From contig CAJQUW010006089.1 in the NCBI GenBank assembly GCA_907163375.1, positions 124,001 to 188,000 on the forward strand: a DNA stretch of 64,000 nt, given 5' to 3'. Under the pieces are notes generated by a model. It did no database searches and had not been told where the DNA came from. It saw only the letters and a program-made list of their open reading frames with translations. The DNA is from Prostheceraeus crozeri. Taxonomy: Eukaryota; Platyhelminthes; Polycladida; Euryleptidae. The position numbers and the translations under genes are program-made. Below are positions 37,848 to 47,840 of this stretch, piece after piece. Numbering within the stretch: position 1 is the stretch's first letter; the number at the start of each line of letters is the position of its first letter.

Positions 37848-38816
37848 TTATGCTTCTCATTTAGCGGCAACTTCACAGCTTTTGTCTTGACATTTAGGGT
37901 ACATTACATGTATACACACGATGAAAGCTGCAAATTCATGACTCACACGTAGGCTACATTTGCACATTATTCATGGCCTATACGTTTCTTCACATGCGCC
38001 ACATTTATGAACGTCTTAACATACAATAATAATTTGAATTTTGATAATATAGGCTTGTGTTGAGCAACAAAATTTGGGTCGAAGGATCGTGTAAGCTTAC
38101 TCAATTGAGTTCGATTTCATCTAGGAATTTTGAATCGGTTTAATGCAATGAAAGTGACGATGTCTGCTCAAGTGCTCACAAGTGCTGGTAGGTCTACACA
38201 TACGCTAAATACCACACACGGGGAACATAATTTTATAATATTGTTGCTTTATCTCCTCCCATCTCATGCCTCCCTTAAGCTCGTGAAAGTGAATAAATCA
38301 TCACAATTAAAATACCATGTAAGTTCTGCAATACTTCGCGAATTAGAAAACTTAGTATGGTAGTCCCTACATGAATGAACCTAAAATTTCAAAGCACAAA
38401 TTCACGTGCTTGCTTAAGATGAGCAAATATCAAATGCAAAAACTTATTCAAATTGAGAGTTGGGATTTTAATCCCGGGGGTGGGTGCCCAATATGCATAT
38501 GGTTGCATGTAGCTTACATAGTGTGCCAACATGTTATCACTGAAATTATTTCAAATATTTGTAATGTTATTGAATACTGATAGCAGTTTTACAAAATAAT
38601 CGTTTTTTTCATTGTGGATGTCTGTGCTGTAGGGAAGATGACAATTCATATTTCTCCGATAACAAAAAATATGTAAAAAATAGTAGTATCGTACATGTAA
38701 TTGTGAATTTTAAGTAGCATCTTCTATTATGTAGGCATAATATATACAACAAGTAACAAACATCAAATATGCTGCTACTCATATTAGTAGAGTTGTCTGT
38801 ACGGGAGGTCAGTCAT
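37848..38816. other. no recognisable gene
   Basis: Unique AT-rich DNA between the foldback element and the Penelope-like element. Short frames (38130-38363, 38371-38580) show no known motif. Confidence 0.5.
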
Positions 38817-38957
38817 AATGAATGTAAAGAAAAAATTCTCTCCCAGTTCTACGACTTCTTTGTATTTTAAAATAAATTACCCGACGCGTTTCGTCTACAC
38901 AGACTGTGTCAAGGGTGACAAACTGATGCTGTACAAGTGGGTTTATATACAAACTTG
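38817..38957 (-). repeat. inverted copy of the Penelope 3' end (left arm)
   Basis: Reverse complement of 41814-41955. It begins AATGAATGTAAAGAAAA and ends near ATATACAAACTTG, after which the truncated RT sequence begins. Confidence 0.93.
38879..38916 (-). ncRNA. hammerhead-ribozyme-like motif, left arm
   Basis: Identical to the motif described at 41856-41893, in opposite orientation. Stems and the GAAAC-GC-GTC segment are present, and the core deviates from CTGATGA in the same way. Confidence 0.45.
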
Positions 38958-38984
38958 TAAAAAAACAAAGAAAATGGGTTTTTC

Positions 38985-40076
38985 CCATTGCCCCAATTGC
39001 GTCTACTATAGGCACACCAACTCAAAAAGTAGATTGGCTGTCGAGTGTCATTCTCAATCAATTAGTTAAATATGTCCCAGCACATATCAATGGTACTAAC
39101 ACATTGATTAATGAATTGAAAAGTAAAAGTCAAAATATTGTTAGTGATGATAAAGTTTTCGTCTCACTTGACGTAAAAAATCTGTACCCAAGTATACCCA
39201 TAAAAGATGGTATAACAGTGATAGAAAATTTTGCTAAGCAACATTGGAATCAAATCGAGACATACGGCTTCAGTGTCACAGATCTTATAGATTTTTAAAT
39301 TTTGTCTCGTATAATGATAAAATATATCTACAAATAAAAGGCTGTCCGATGGGGACGCATTTTGCACCTCCGTTTGCAATAATTTATATGAATAGTATAG
39401 AAAATAAAGCCCTAGAAAAATTATAAGATGATCAGAATAATTGTCCAAAAATTTACAAAAGATACATAGATGATATCATCTTGGGTCCTTTCCCGAAAGA
39501 TAGGAATTTACTTCAGACTATCCAAGATGCTTTTAATTCTATAGATGATAATCTACAGTTTACTTTAGAAGTTCCAGAAACTGACTGTCTGAATTTCCTA
39601 GACATAAGCATCTCGGTAAAAGAAAAATTGCAATATAATTGGTATAGTAAACCTTGCCACTCTGGCATAAGCTTACGCAAGGATAGCTGGTTGCCGAACC
39701 ATGTGAAAAATAATTTCATAAAAAATAGTTTTCGATACGTTGAGGCTCGGTGCTATGACCCTTCAGATAAATCACACGATGCTATGAAAAATAGACTAAG
39801 TAACAATGGCTATAGTAAAAAAGATATTCACCCCAAAGATAGAAATAACAAATCAAGAAACATAAAAGAAAACAAAGTGAATTTAACACTTGATTTCCTT
39901 GGAGACAGTTTTTTGAGATAAATCAATAAAATAAAAAATAAGTATGATATTCCAGTACGCATTACTAGTAAACCTGGAAAACAATTAGCTTCGAATTTCA
40001 AAAAATCGGATATAAATATGTGTTCTTGTAGCATTTGTACAAACATTAGCCGGAGATATAGCTGCAAAAGTAAATA
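38985..40076 (+). pseudogene. Penelope-like reverse transcriptase fragment
   Basis: Starts inside the RT domain with IGTPTQKVDWL, ILNQLVKYVPAHINGTNTL and the catalytic block FVSLDVKNLYPSIPI (about 39160-39200). Then come KGCPMGTHFAPPFAIIYM (about 39340-39395) and KRYIDDI, the YIDD active site (about 39460-39480). ETDCLNFLDISI and NHVKNNFIKNSFRY follow at 39580-39740, and a CSCSICTN motif lies at about 40020-40045. All hallmark Penelope RT motifs are visible, and the domain before IGTP is missing. The frame is broken in a few places. The enzyme copies the element's RNA at chromosome breaks or nicks. Confidence 0.88.
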
Positions 40077-41503
40077 CAGATATGGCCAAAAGTTTACGGA
40101 CACCTACGATTATAGCATAAAATACGAAGTAATCATGATTTCTCGATCTTAATGTATTCAAATCAACTTCTGTTCAAGCGGAAGGCATCCTATTCAAGTA
40201 AACAGCATACAGAGGGCTACATAGTTTAATATTTTGCTGAAAATCCCTTTGAATTGACCACAGCTTGGATTCTCCTGGGAATGGATTTGTATAGATTTTG
40301 TGTGGCTTCTGGCGTGATTTGATGGTGAAACACTTAAATGATAGCATTTATCAATTCACAACGATTGGTCGGTTTCTTCTCTTGAACGAATGCGCTAACA
40401 CGCGACCACAAATTTTCGATAATATTCAGATCAGGTGACTGTCTTGGCCACCAAGCCAATGAACGAATTCCGTGAACCAAGCCAGTGAACGAATTCTTGT
40501 GTACGGTAACTGCTTTAAACCGATAGCATGGAGCTCCATCATCCTAGAAAAGATAGTCGCTATCTGGATACCATTCAGCAACAGATGGTAGGAGACGCTC
40601 CTCCAAGATTTTCTTGTACAAATTCGAATTAAATCGGTCCCCTTTTTCCAAAATAAACAATCGTCCGACACCATTATATGAGATGCATGACCAAACCATC
40701 ACAGAGAATGGAAATTTCACAGACGGTTTCAGACATTCAGGTTTGCAACGCTCACCAACTCGTCGACGCAGTTGGCCTCATTGAAAGCCTGAAAGTTGGA
40801 CTCACCTGAAAAAATCACCTTCCTCCACTGCTCTTCAGTGAAATTCTTGAACTCATTACACCATTTCAAGCGACGTTGGCGCTGTATGTAATTCACAAAA
40901 GGGTTTTTTGCTGGTCTACATGACTTAAGTTCTGCGGACAGAAGTCGTCGACGGTCAGTTCGTTCACTGACAACACATCCAGTTGTTTCAATTCACTAGC
41001 CAGTTGTTTGGATGATGAATATCTGCTATTGACACATTTACGAACCAAGATGCGGTCTTCATGGGTGACGTAATACGCTGACGACCAGACCGCTTTTTGA
41101 CTTCCAAAGTCGATTTCAATTTAAACGGCTTGATTATGTTGGCAACTGCAGATTTGTCGCCATAGCCCCTTTGAGATATTTCACGAGTCGAAAGTCATTC
41201 TTTGCGCAACGCAATGATAACGGCACGATTAGACGCCGATATTTGTTTCGCTTTGCCCAGGTTAGTTCGACGAAGTGAAGCGTTTCACCAACATGAAGTG
41301 AATACTATGACTGAGTTTGAATTTGAATTTCTGAAATCTTAGACATCTGACAGCCAAGCGATTGACTTTGTTGTGATTGTTAAGAGAGCAAATCAGTTAC
41401 CTACCACAATAAAGCCTTGCCAGCGGTCCTAGAGGATGATATTACCAGAAAAGAACAAATCATTAATAATCAGTAGGTGTCCGTAAAATTATGGCCATAT
41501 CTG
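40077..41503 (-). mobile_element. Tc1/mariner-type transposon inserted in the Penelope element
   Basis: 1427 bp. The inverted ends read CAGATATGGCCA-AA-TTTACG and continue with GACACCTAC on both sides (about 30 bp, two or three mismatches). TA lies outside each end (40075-40076 and 41504-41505). The Penelope reading frame is continuous across the two flanks once a single TA is counted, so this is a clean insertion into an open element. The transposase is on the minus strand and decayed. Confidence 0.9.
40220..41290 (-). pseudogene. mariner/Tc1 transposase, decayed
   Basis: Recognisable blocks, reading right to left, are NYIQRQRRLKWCNEFKNFTE and VIFSGESNF (about 40790-40910), where the family's first catalytic D of FSDES is G. 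DDGAPCYR follows at about 40530 and QSPDLNIIENLWSRV at about 40390-40440. The end is PRRIQAVVNSKGFSAKY near 40220. A roughly 30-bp tandem duplication (ATTCGTTCA-TGGCTTGG) lies between the second D and the E. Multiple stops and frameshifts and loss of one catalytic residue make it inactive. Confidence 0.85.
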
Positions 41504-41505
41504 TA

Positions 41506-41800
41506 TGTCATCTATGAATTTTCGTACAAGATATGTGACCAGAAGTACATAGGTCAAACTTGTCGACCATTTCAAGTTCGCTACAGAGAACACGAGCGAA
41601 GTTTACGGTATGAAGACAAGAAAAGTGCACTAAGTGAACATGCGATGACAGCCCACAGGGATAAAGTGATGACCATTAACAATTTCGACTACAAAATTAT
41701 AGATAGACAGCAAACAGCGATTACTACTAGGGTGGCTGAATCTCGCTTAATTGCGACGAACATGCCAAAAATAATCAGAAGACATGAGCTGAACAGATGA
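41506..41800 (+). pseudogene. Penelope GIY-YIG endonuclease domain
   Basis: The 3' part of the same Penelope ORF, resuming after the mariner. It reads VIYEFSYKICDQKYIGQTCR, then FQVRYREHERSL and SALSEHAMTAHRD, with AESRLIATNMPK near the end. The VIYEF...YIGQT pair is the GIY-YIG core, and R and H residues follow at the expected spacing. The domain nicks target DNA during insertion. This part is open from the insertion point to its stop. Confidence 0.9.
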
Positions 41801-41813
41801 GCTGCTTTCGCTG

Positions 41814-41955
41814 ACAAATTTGTATATAAATCCACTTGTACAGCATCAGTTTGTCACCCTTGACACAGTCTGTGTAGACGAAACGCGTCGGGTAATTTAT
41901 TTTAAAATACAAAGAAGTCGTAGAACTGGGAGAGATTTTTTTCTTTACATTCATT
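41814..41955 (+). repeat. Penelope 3' end (right arm)
   Basis: 3' untranslated and terminal region of the Penelope-like element, present inverted at 38817-38957. Confidence 0.93.
41856..41893 (+). ncRNA. hammerhead-ribozyme-like motif in the Penelope terminus
   Basis: Layout matches a type I hammerhead with minimal stem III. Stem I is ACCC (41856-41859) with GGGT (41890-41893). Stem II is GTCT (41868-41871) with AGAC (41876-41879) around a GTGT loop. The conserved GAAA is at 41880-41883, then C-GC-G and GTC, the expected cleavage triplet. The CTGATGA core segment is replaced by TTGACACA, so activity is doubtful. Hammerheads in Penelope-like elements are established knowledge; the call here is by eye. 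Confidence 0.5.
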
Positions 41956-43171
41956 ACTCATATTAGGCCTAGCCATACTAATTCACAATTAGAAAGTAAC
42001 ATTCATCCTATAAGACATTATGAATCGGCCTGTTTCGTAATCTCGAGATTGTAAGTTTTTGGTGTCCCGAAATCCCAGTGGGCTTCCAAAATCTCTATAT
42101 TGATTCCTATCCCAGGATTTGGAAAAGTACCCATGACTGCAGTCCCTACTCAATACTCAATCCTAACCGTGACTCGTTCAATCCTGGGATTCCGCATTGT
42201 TCCGGGACTGAAACTTTCCATGACTTTGGAATTCTTAATTTGTAGTCATAAACACATGCACATTTTACATTCTCAACAGCAAGAATGATAGAGCTATTCA
42301 ATAAGAGATAGTATTTCTATGCTTCTTTAAGCTGAATGGATGGATGGTAACAATTGTGATAACGGGTTGGAGAAAAACCTTAAGTTCGGGATTCATGAGC
42401 GACCAATTAGTCAGCTCATCATCTGTCAGTCAATTATCTTCTTCTGTCACACGCCGTGTAATTGTAGATCAGATGCTGTTTAAAAATCGCTCGCCTTTCC
42501 TTACTGTGTAGTCTATGCATCATTACAACTCGTTGCAGCGTCATCGTCGATTTTAGGCTGACTGATTTATTTGTACCAGATGAAATAAAACTCAATTACC
42601 TTTGCTTGCACTTTTAAATATTTGACAATCTCATACGTATTTTGAAAGATCATGTAAGTACAATTTAGGGAATCCAAGTTCGAGCTATTTCTTATTAATA
42701 AGATAGGTTTATAATTTGTCATGATGGTAATCACTAAGTTGCAATGATGTGTCACAATATATGTCGTCAAGCACACATTTACAGGTCTAGCTAAATTTTG
42801 ATCAGATTTTTTTCAACCTCAAGAATTTTTAAGCTACTAATAAGCGCATTCATACCACAAAAAACTGGTGTAATGAAATGACAAGAGAATTTTGCATGAG
42901 GCATGACAGGCTGACAATGTGATGCAATCCCCAGGACTTTCCAAATCCTGGGATTCCGACATATCTCTAGACAGATAAAGTTTCTAAATTGATCAACATT
43001 GTGCCAAAAACGAAAGAAAAGATATGTTTCACTACTGTGCAATTCCAAGTTGAAATGATATACCGCTAGGCCTATACAAATAATATGAGTCAAAGAATGC
43101 TTCATTCCCATTATGAGACTTCATTTTTCAAAAGATTGCTTTATTTCCGACCAAAACTATTTAATTCATAA
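41956..43171. other. no gene; inverted CCCAGGATTTGG repeats
   Basis: Unique part of copy 1. TCCCAGGATTTGGAAAAGT at 42110-42128 faces its inverted match at 42936-42953. ATCCTGGGATTCCG also occurs directly at 42181 and 42945. These may be the ends of a decayed MITE of about 0.85-0.9 kb. Confidence 0.4.
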
Positions 43172-43371
43172 CAGAAATGGTGCAATGCTTGAAATATATC
43201 TAGGACTGTGAAATTAGAGTTGCCGTAAATTAAAGATGTACATCATTTACCTAGGACAACTTGAGACAAATGTGGATCTAGGATAACTGAACTAATTTTC
43301 CTCACCGGTGATATATTTCTAAGAGAAAATATAGCACTGCTTTCAAATGGTAAACATGCTTTAAATCAGGG

Positions 43372-43830
43372 GCCTACTTCAATTTGAGGTACCTAGCCTT
43401 AGGATTCTTATAAATGACGTTAGTGCATTTCAAAGTTAAGGCTAGGTTCATTAAGATGACGCTAGGTCCCCTAAAGTATCTGAGGTGGTGACTCAGCATC
43501 AAGAGAAACTTATATACGTCATTCGTTTATATTTGTGTTCGTGATATTCGTAGATTTTCGTTTCCGACACTCATTTTGAAGTAAATGAAATCTTCTACAA
43601 ATGGCTATTTCAATGAAAGTTCGCAACCTTGCTACCTAAAGGTTAGGTACCTAACGTCATGGTCCCTTAAGGTGGATAAGCGTATTTCAATCTTAAGGGA
43701 GCATTATCTTAAGGTACCTAGCGAGCTCCCTTAAGGTATTTAACCAAATATGAAACAATTCAATGCCTCTGTCTGTCACCAGGTCAGATAGATATTCTAC
43801 CTAACGTAATGAAATACACCATTAAAAGTA
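43372..43830. mobile_element. MITE-like insertion rich in TTAAGGTACCTAG
   Basis: Copy 2 leaves the alignment exactly at 43372. From there copy 1 has a 460-bp block with many TACCTA/TTAAGG motifs in both orientations (AGGTACCTAGCC, GGTTAGGTACCTAACG, CTTAAGGTACCTAGCG). Its ends are loosely inverted (GGGGCCTACTTCAATTT against TAATGGTGTATTTCATTA, read inward). A non-autonomous hairpin-forming element is the likely reading; superfamily unknown. Confidence 0.45.
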
Positions 43831-44721
43831 AGCCTCAAATTCATGAATGAATCTGGAGACGAATGACGTTCCATTTACTGCAGGATGTGTATTGGAAACA
43901 ATAAGATTCATGTAAATAAACAAAAACGTGTTGATCTCAAAATTGGTGATAAAGATCGAAAGATCGTCGCTGGTTCTCAAGATGGGTGGCATAAAGTTCT
44001 CGATGACAGACAGTCCATTGAACACATTTGTAAGAATAAACTGTAGAAGCGTTTTAAGATAGTTAAATTATCGATGTTTATGAAATCCCACATACAAAAA
44101 GCCATGAAACGAAATGTAGGACACTTTCTTTTAACTTCTAATTGATGTAGTATATGTAAATTGCGTCATACATTGCTTTCATGTGTGGTCTCGACTGATC
44201 ACAACTAACCACTTGAGAAACTGAAATATTTGCCGAAATTATCTGTGAAACATAAGTTTTATATAATATAAGGTTTATCAAAATTGAACCACAACTTCAA
44301 CTAGAGAACTTCATTCGAGAATGCATTTTCTTTGCGCAATTATTTTTGAAACGGTCTGCATATTCTTAATTACCGCATTGCTTTCCTATATCACAAAGAA
44401 ATCTACCTTGTACCATATAAAGACCATATAGAGGTTATGTAGCTGATTAGGTATGTCTAGAGCTACGTTACTCTTTACCTTAAGTTTTGCCATCTAACAT
44501 AGGATTGAAAGATGCTAAGATGCAATTACTGTAAGATTTTTCGCTCTTTTCATGATGTGTTAGGTAAGATATCTATTCCACGTGACAGCCAGAGACAATG
44601 AATTGTTTGTTATTTGAATAGATGCTTCAAAGTTGCTGCTTTGAAGTTGTAATACGCTGATCCATAGAAATCCGACTTTTCGCTTTGTTTACTGACTAGA
44701 ATAGACAACAGCTGTTTGCTG

Positions 44722-45250
44722 TTTTTTTGGAATTCACACTATATTTGATGAATACAATTGTCGCAAACAGACGATTCTTCATGATGAACTAAAAGTACGT
44801 TAAGGTGTCTTCTTAAAGAATTTATTGGCTATAAAATTGTAATAAAAACTACTGTATGTACTCGTAGGCTTACAGGACCGACGTTTCGCGTATTCAAAGG
44901 TATACAAAAGCTAAAAGCAATCAACAAAAGGTCAGTACAGCGTCAGGAGGGACAAACATAGTTATTTACGCAGTGGATTAATAAATTCTACCCTTACAAT
45001 AATTGGTCAAAATCTTTTGCAGAAGTTGCCAGAAAAACGACGTTATAAGGATTCTTTGTTTCGCTTCATCTTCGAATTGACAATTTTATTATAGAAGATT
45101 AGAAGTGCATGCCTCTTGACAATTATCTGAAGAAGGTTTACTTAAATAAAACTCGGAATCATTTCAACTAGTGGACCCTCTTATGTGAGCCTAGACATTC
45201 TTTTTGCCACTCTATCATGGCCGGGTGATGTATCATCGATTTCTGTGTTA
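44722..45250 (-). mobile_element. probable Penelope 3'-end relic, shared with 57688-58200
   Basis: Contains GGACCGACGTTTCG at about 44877-44890. Read on the minus strand this is CGAAACGTCGGTCC, the style of the hammerhead-bearing termini of Penelope-like elements. The same block occurs in copy 2 (57688-58200), so the insertion predates the separation of the copies. No coding part remains. Identification rests on this terminal motif only. Confidence 0.35.
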
Positions 45251-46104
45251 CTTCCTTTCGAGTCACACAGAGAAGTCGAATACATGAATAGACCTAATCC
45301 ATTTCTATGGCCTGATCGCACCAGTTCAAAGATCACTAGTTGCACAGAAATAGTCTAACAGCTAGAACGAGAGTCTGAAAGGAACGATGCCGAAAATGTG
45401 ACTTTCACAATATGAAATAAGCCTTCTACGAAGCTGCGCGTCTGCCGAGTTCTATCCGGTTCGTTATCTTGTCAGACACGATAAAAACACATTTTAATGC
45501 ACTAGGACAAAGATTGCAGTTTTTGGAAGCAATTTTTCCATGTTTCCGGTTATTTAATTAAAAATACTGTCTGAGCCATAATTTTTTATATGCAGTTTCT
45601 TCAGATCATTTTCTATGCACGCAAACCTGTCTGTGAGGCTAGCCACATTCAGATTTGGCAATCCTCCTAATGTTGAAAAATACAAGTGATTTCAGCAATT
45701 TTTCATGTAGACCTCAAATTCGGTAGTTTTGAATCCTTATGGATGCGTTGCTGTATCCACTGAATCAAACATTACGTTGCTTGAGGCTTGTCGGCATCTC
45801 TGTTATTTTTGTCTGCTTTTTCTGTTATTGCATGAATTGCATGAATGTTTTTAGTTGTGTGTACGTGTAAGTAGGTAAGATGAGAATCGTTATTCGGCTT
45901 TCAGCCAAAATTGTGCCAGAAGCCAGTGGATCCCTGGATTGTATAGATTACAATTATCTGTCCGATCTGAGGATTAGTTGGTTTTTGGATTGTTCATCAT
46001 TGGTGGATGGCTTCACGCATCGAATGTATATAGCCAACAAATATCGAAATCAAATACTAGATGACAGCGTAGGGATAGCAAGCTGACATCGAAGTCACGA
46101 CTGT

Positions 46105-46400
46105 TACATATCCATTGTTAGCTAAGGGATGCCAGGCGGATAACCAGAATGCACAGCCGATAGCACGGATATCCGTCAAAAAACAACGAAACAGATATCG
46201 GTCGGATATAAAGCATGTATCCGTTTAAAAGATACGGATCTCCTTGGGATAAAAATTTGTTGTCCGCGGAGATAGACTGGGTATCCAAACGGCTCCTGAC
46301 GTAGAAATAATGGTGTGCGTCCGTTCAACCGTGAAGATCCGTTGATATCCGGAGAAACTATGAAATGCTGATCGGATCCGTTTGCTCGGAGGGGTACAAT
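46105..46400. repeat. GATATCCG-rich block in both large copies
   Basis: Dense in ATCCG/CGGAT motifs in both orientations (CACGGATATCCGTC, AGATACGGATCTCC, GATATCCGGAG, GATCGGATCCG). The same block is at 60450-60725 in copy 2. It may be an old hAT- or MITE-type insertion carried by the ancestor of both copies. Confidence 0.45.
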
Positions 46401-47544
46401 TTAAAGAAGGCGACAATGATGCGCTTCAGAATCATCATTGTGCGTAACTTAGCTATGGTACAATGTAGACGAAAGTAGACAGCAATGTTTTCTCGTAATG
46501 ATGATATCTGCATATGCATGTGAAAGATATTTCAGAAGTCTAATTATCGTATATCTACATGTGCATTCATACCATTGCTACCCACTGCGATTTCCTGTTT
46601 TTTTTAGATTTTCTCATTTTCTAATCCCAGCATTATAATAATATCTTTAAGAACCTCAGAGCCCTATCGAATGCCTAGAGTGAATTTTGGTAGCCTACTT
46701 TTGGCTTCAATTCATAAATGACAATATTAAGAAAATAACAAAAATCATTGAAAATCATAGCCTGAAAGGAAAGTGACATCTGCTGATATCCTTCTATTAT
46801 TGTTCTTTGTCCGATTTATATTTATTATTTGTTGCCAAGTTTTTCCTCTAATTTTTGCTCACTTGGTGTGAGGCCTATAAATGCTCTGCTGTTATATCCC
46901 TTTACAAAGTTCTTATTGACAATAGGCCTATTGCTTTCGGATATTGTAACTTCCATATTGTGCTCCCCTCCACATCCTTGTTAAATTCACATTCCCAAAA
47001 TTAGACCTAATTAATTTTCATAGTTTCAATTCCTTTCTCCAGTTTCATGCATTTTCAAGGAATGACATGCCTACTTGACGATCCCTTGAATAAGCCAAAG
47101 AATGTAGGCAAGGTCTACTATTCAGGTCATGGAGTGTCAACTTTCCGGTCTCATTACTTGACATGAGATGTCGATTTTCTAATTAATTGATTCGAACATT
47201 CTGCAAAGTATATTTCGATTGCGATGAATGTTCCAGATGACAGAAAATTACTTCTGCGATTAGCTCATTTATAGTGTGATCTTTGAAACTTTGAGCAAAC
47301 TATCCTGACAAATAATTCTAACAGCGGATAACATTGAATTATAAGAAAGCATGATCGCCTTATTTCTGTTGTGTAAAATTTATCATGAACCGCTGTCTGA
47401 ACTAAGATTGTTAATCTTGGCTATCATTTAACATAGGCCTATTTGATTCCATATTAAGTTGTTCTTTTGAGATAAGCGCTTTATTCGATACATAAAATTG
47501 TTGAGAGGACTTCTGACCGTATATTTAGATATTAATATACCGCA

Positions 47545-47840
47545 TTGCATTATCGATCGTTTTTGAGTCAAATATACCAAATGCGTCAAATTGCTCGGAC
47601 GCGTCAGGAAGTTTTCAGAATATATTTCATGATTTTGAGTCAAATATACGAACTGCGTCAAAAAGTCTGACTTCAATTTTCATTTACTTCAGCTTGAGTC
47701 AAATATACTCCTTGCGTCTAATATACCATTTGCGTCATAAAGAGTGACTTGCGTCACGTCACGTATCTGAAGTGACGAATGCAGTTCGTAAAAATGGTTT
47801 TCTGCGTCAAATTCTCCGACTTGCGTCATTGAAAATCTCC
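47545..47840 (-). repeat. right terminal TGACGCA array of copy 1
   Basis: Inverted relative to the left array. TGCGTCA appears repeatedly (about 47582, 47652, 47729, 47802, 47822) with TTGAGTCAAATATAC (about 47565, 47634, 47693). One stretch, AAAAAGTCTGACTTC, is the inverse of GTCAGACTTTTT at the left end. Inferred transposase-binding region. Confidence 0.8.

Larger units (their letters stand above)
38817..41955 (+). mobile_element. Penelope-like retroelement, 5'-truncated, flanked by inverted 3' ends, split by a mariner
   Basis: The RT (38985-40076) and GIY-YIG endonuclease (41506-41800) identify a Penelope-like element. The 3' terminal region 41814-41955 is repeated in inverted orientation at the 5' side, 38817-38957. 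The two 140-bp arms differ at only a few positions. Complex arrangements with inverted or tandem terminal repeats are known for this class. Both arms contain a hammerhead-like motif (separate entries). A Tc1/mariner-type transposon at 40077-41503 interrupts the coding region. The element lies inside the large TGACGCA element, in the part missing from copy 2. Confidence 0.88.
28751..47840 (+). mobile_element. large TGACGCA-ended element, copy 1 (19.1 kb, carries nested insertions)
   Basis: Defined by comparison with copy 2 (54370-62280) and by its own ends. The left end reads GGAGATGACGCAAGTCAGAC. The right end, read inward from 47840, reads GGAGATTTTCAATGACGCAA. Colinear blocks with copy 2 are 28751-30814, 43173-43371, 44722-45250 and 45250-47840. 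Over the first 200 bp the copies are about 95% identical by eye. Beyond both outer ends the flanks of the two copies diverge, except that the octamer TATAGTCA precedes both left ends. No target duplication is evident. No transposase, polymerase or other element protein is visible, so the copy is either non-autonomous or too decayed. It contains the foldback element, a Penelope-like element and a MITE-like block. Confidence 0.75.

Noticed and set aside
28751-47840. Large size and terminal repeats suggested a Polinton/Maverick.
   Set aside because: No polymerase, integrase, ATPase or capsid-type sequence was seen, and the ends with TGACGCA arrays do not fit. Left as unassigned.
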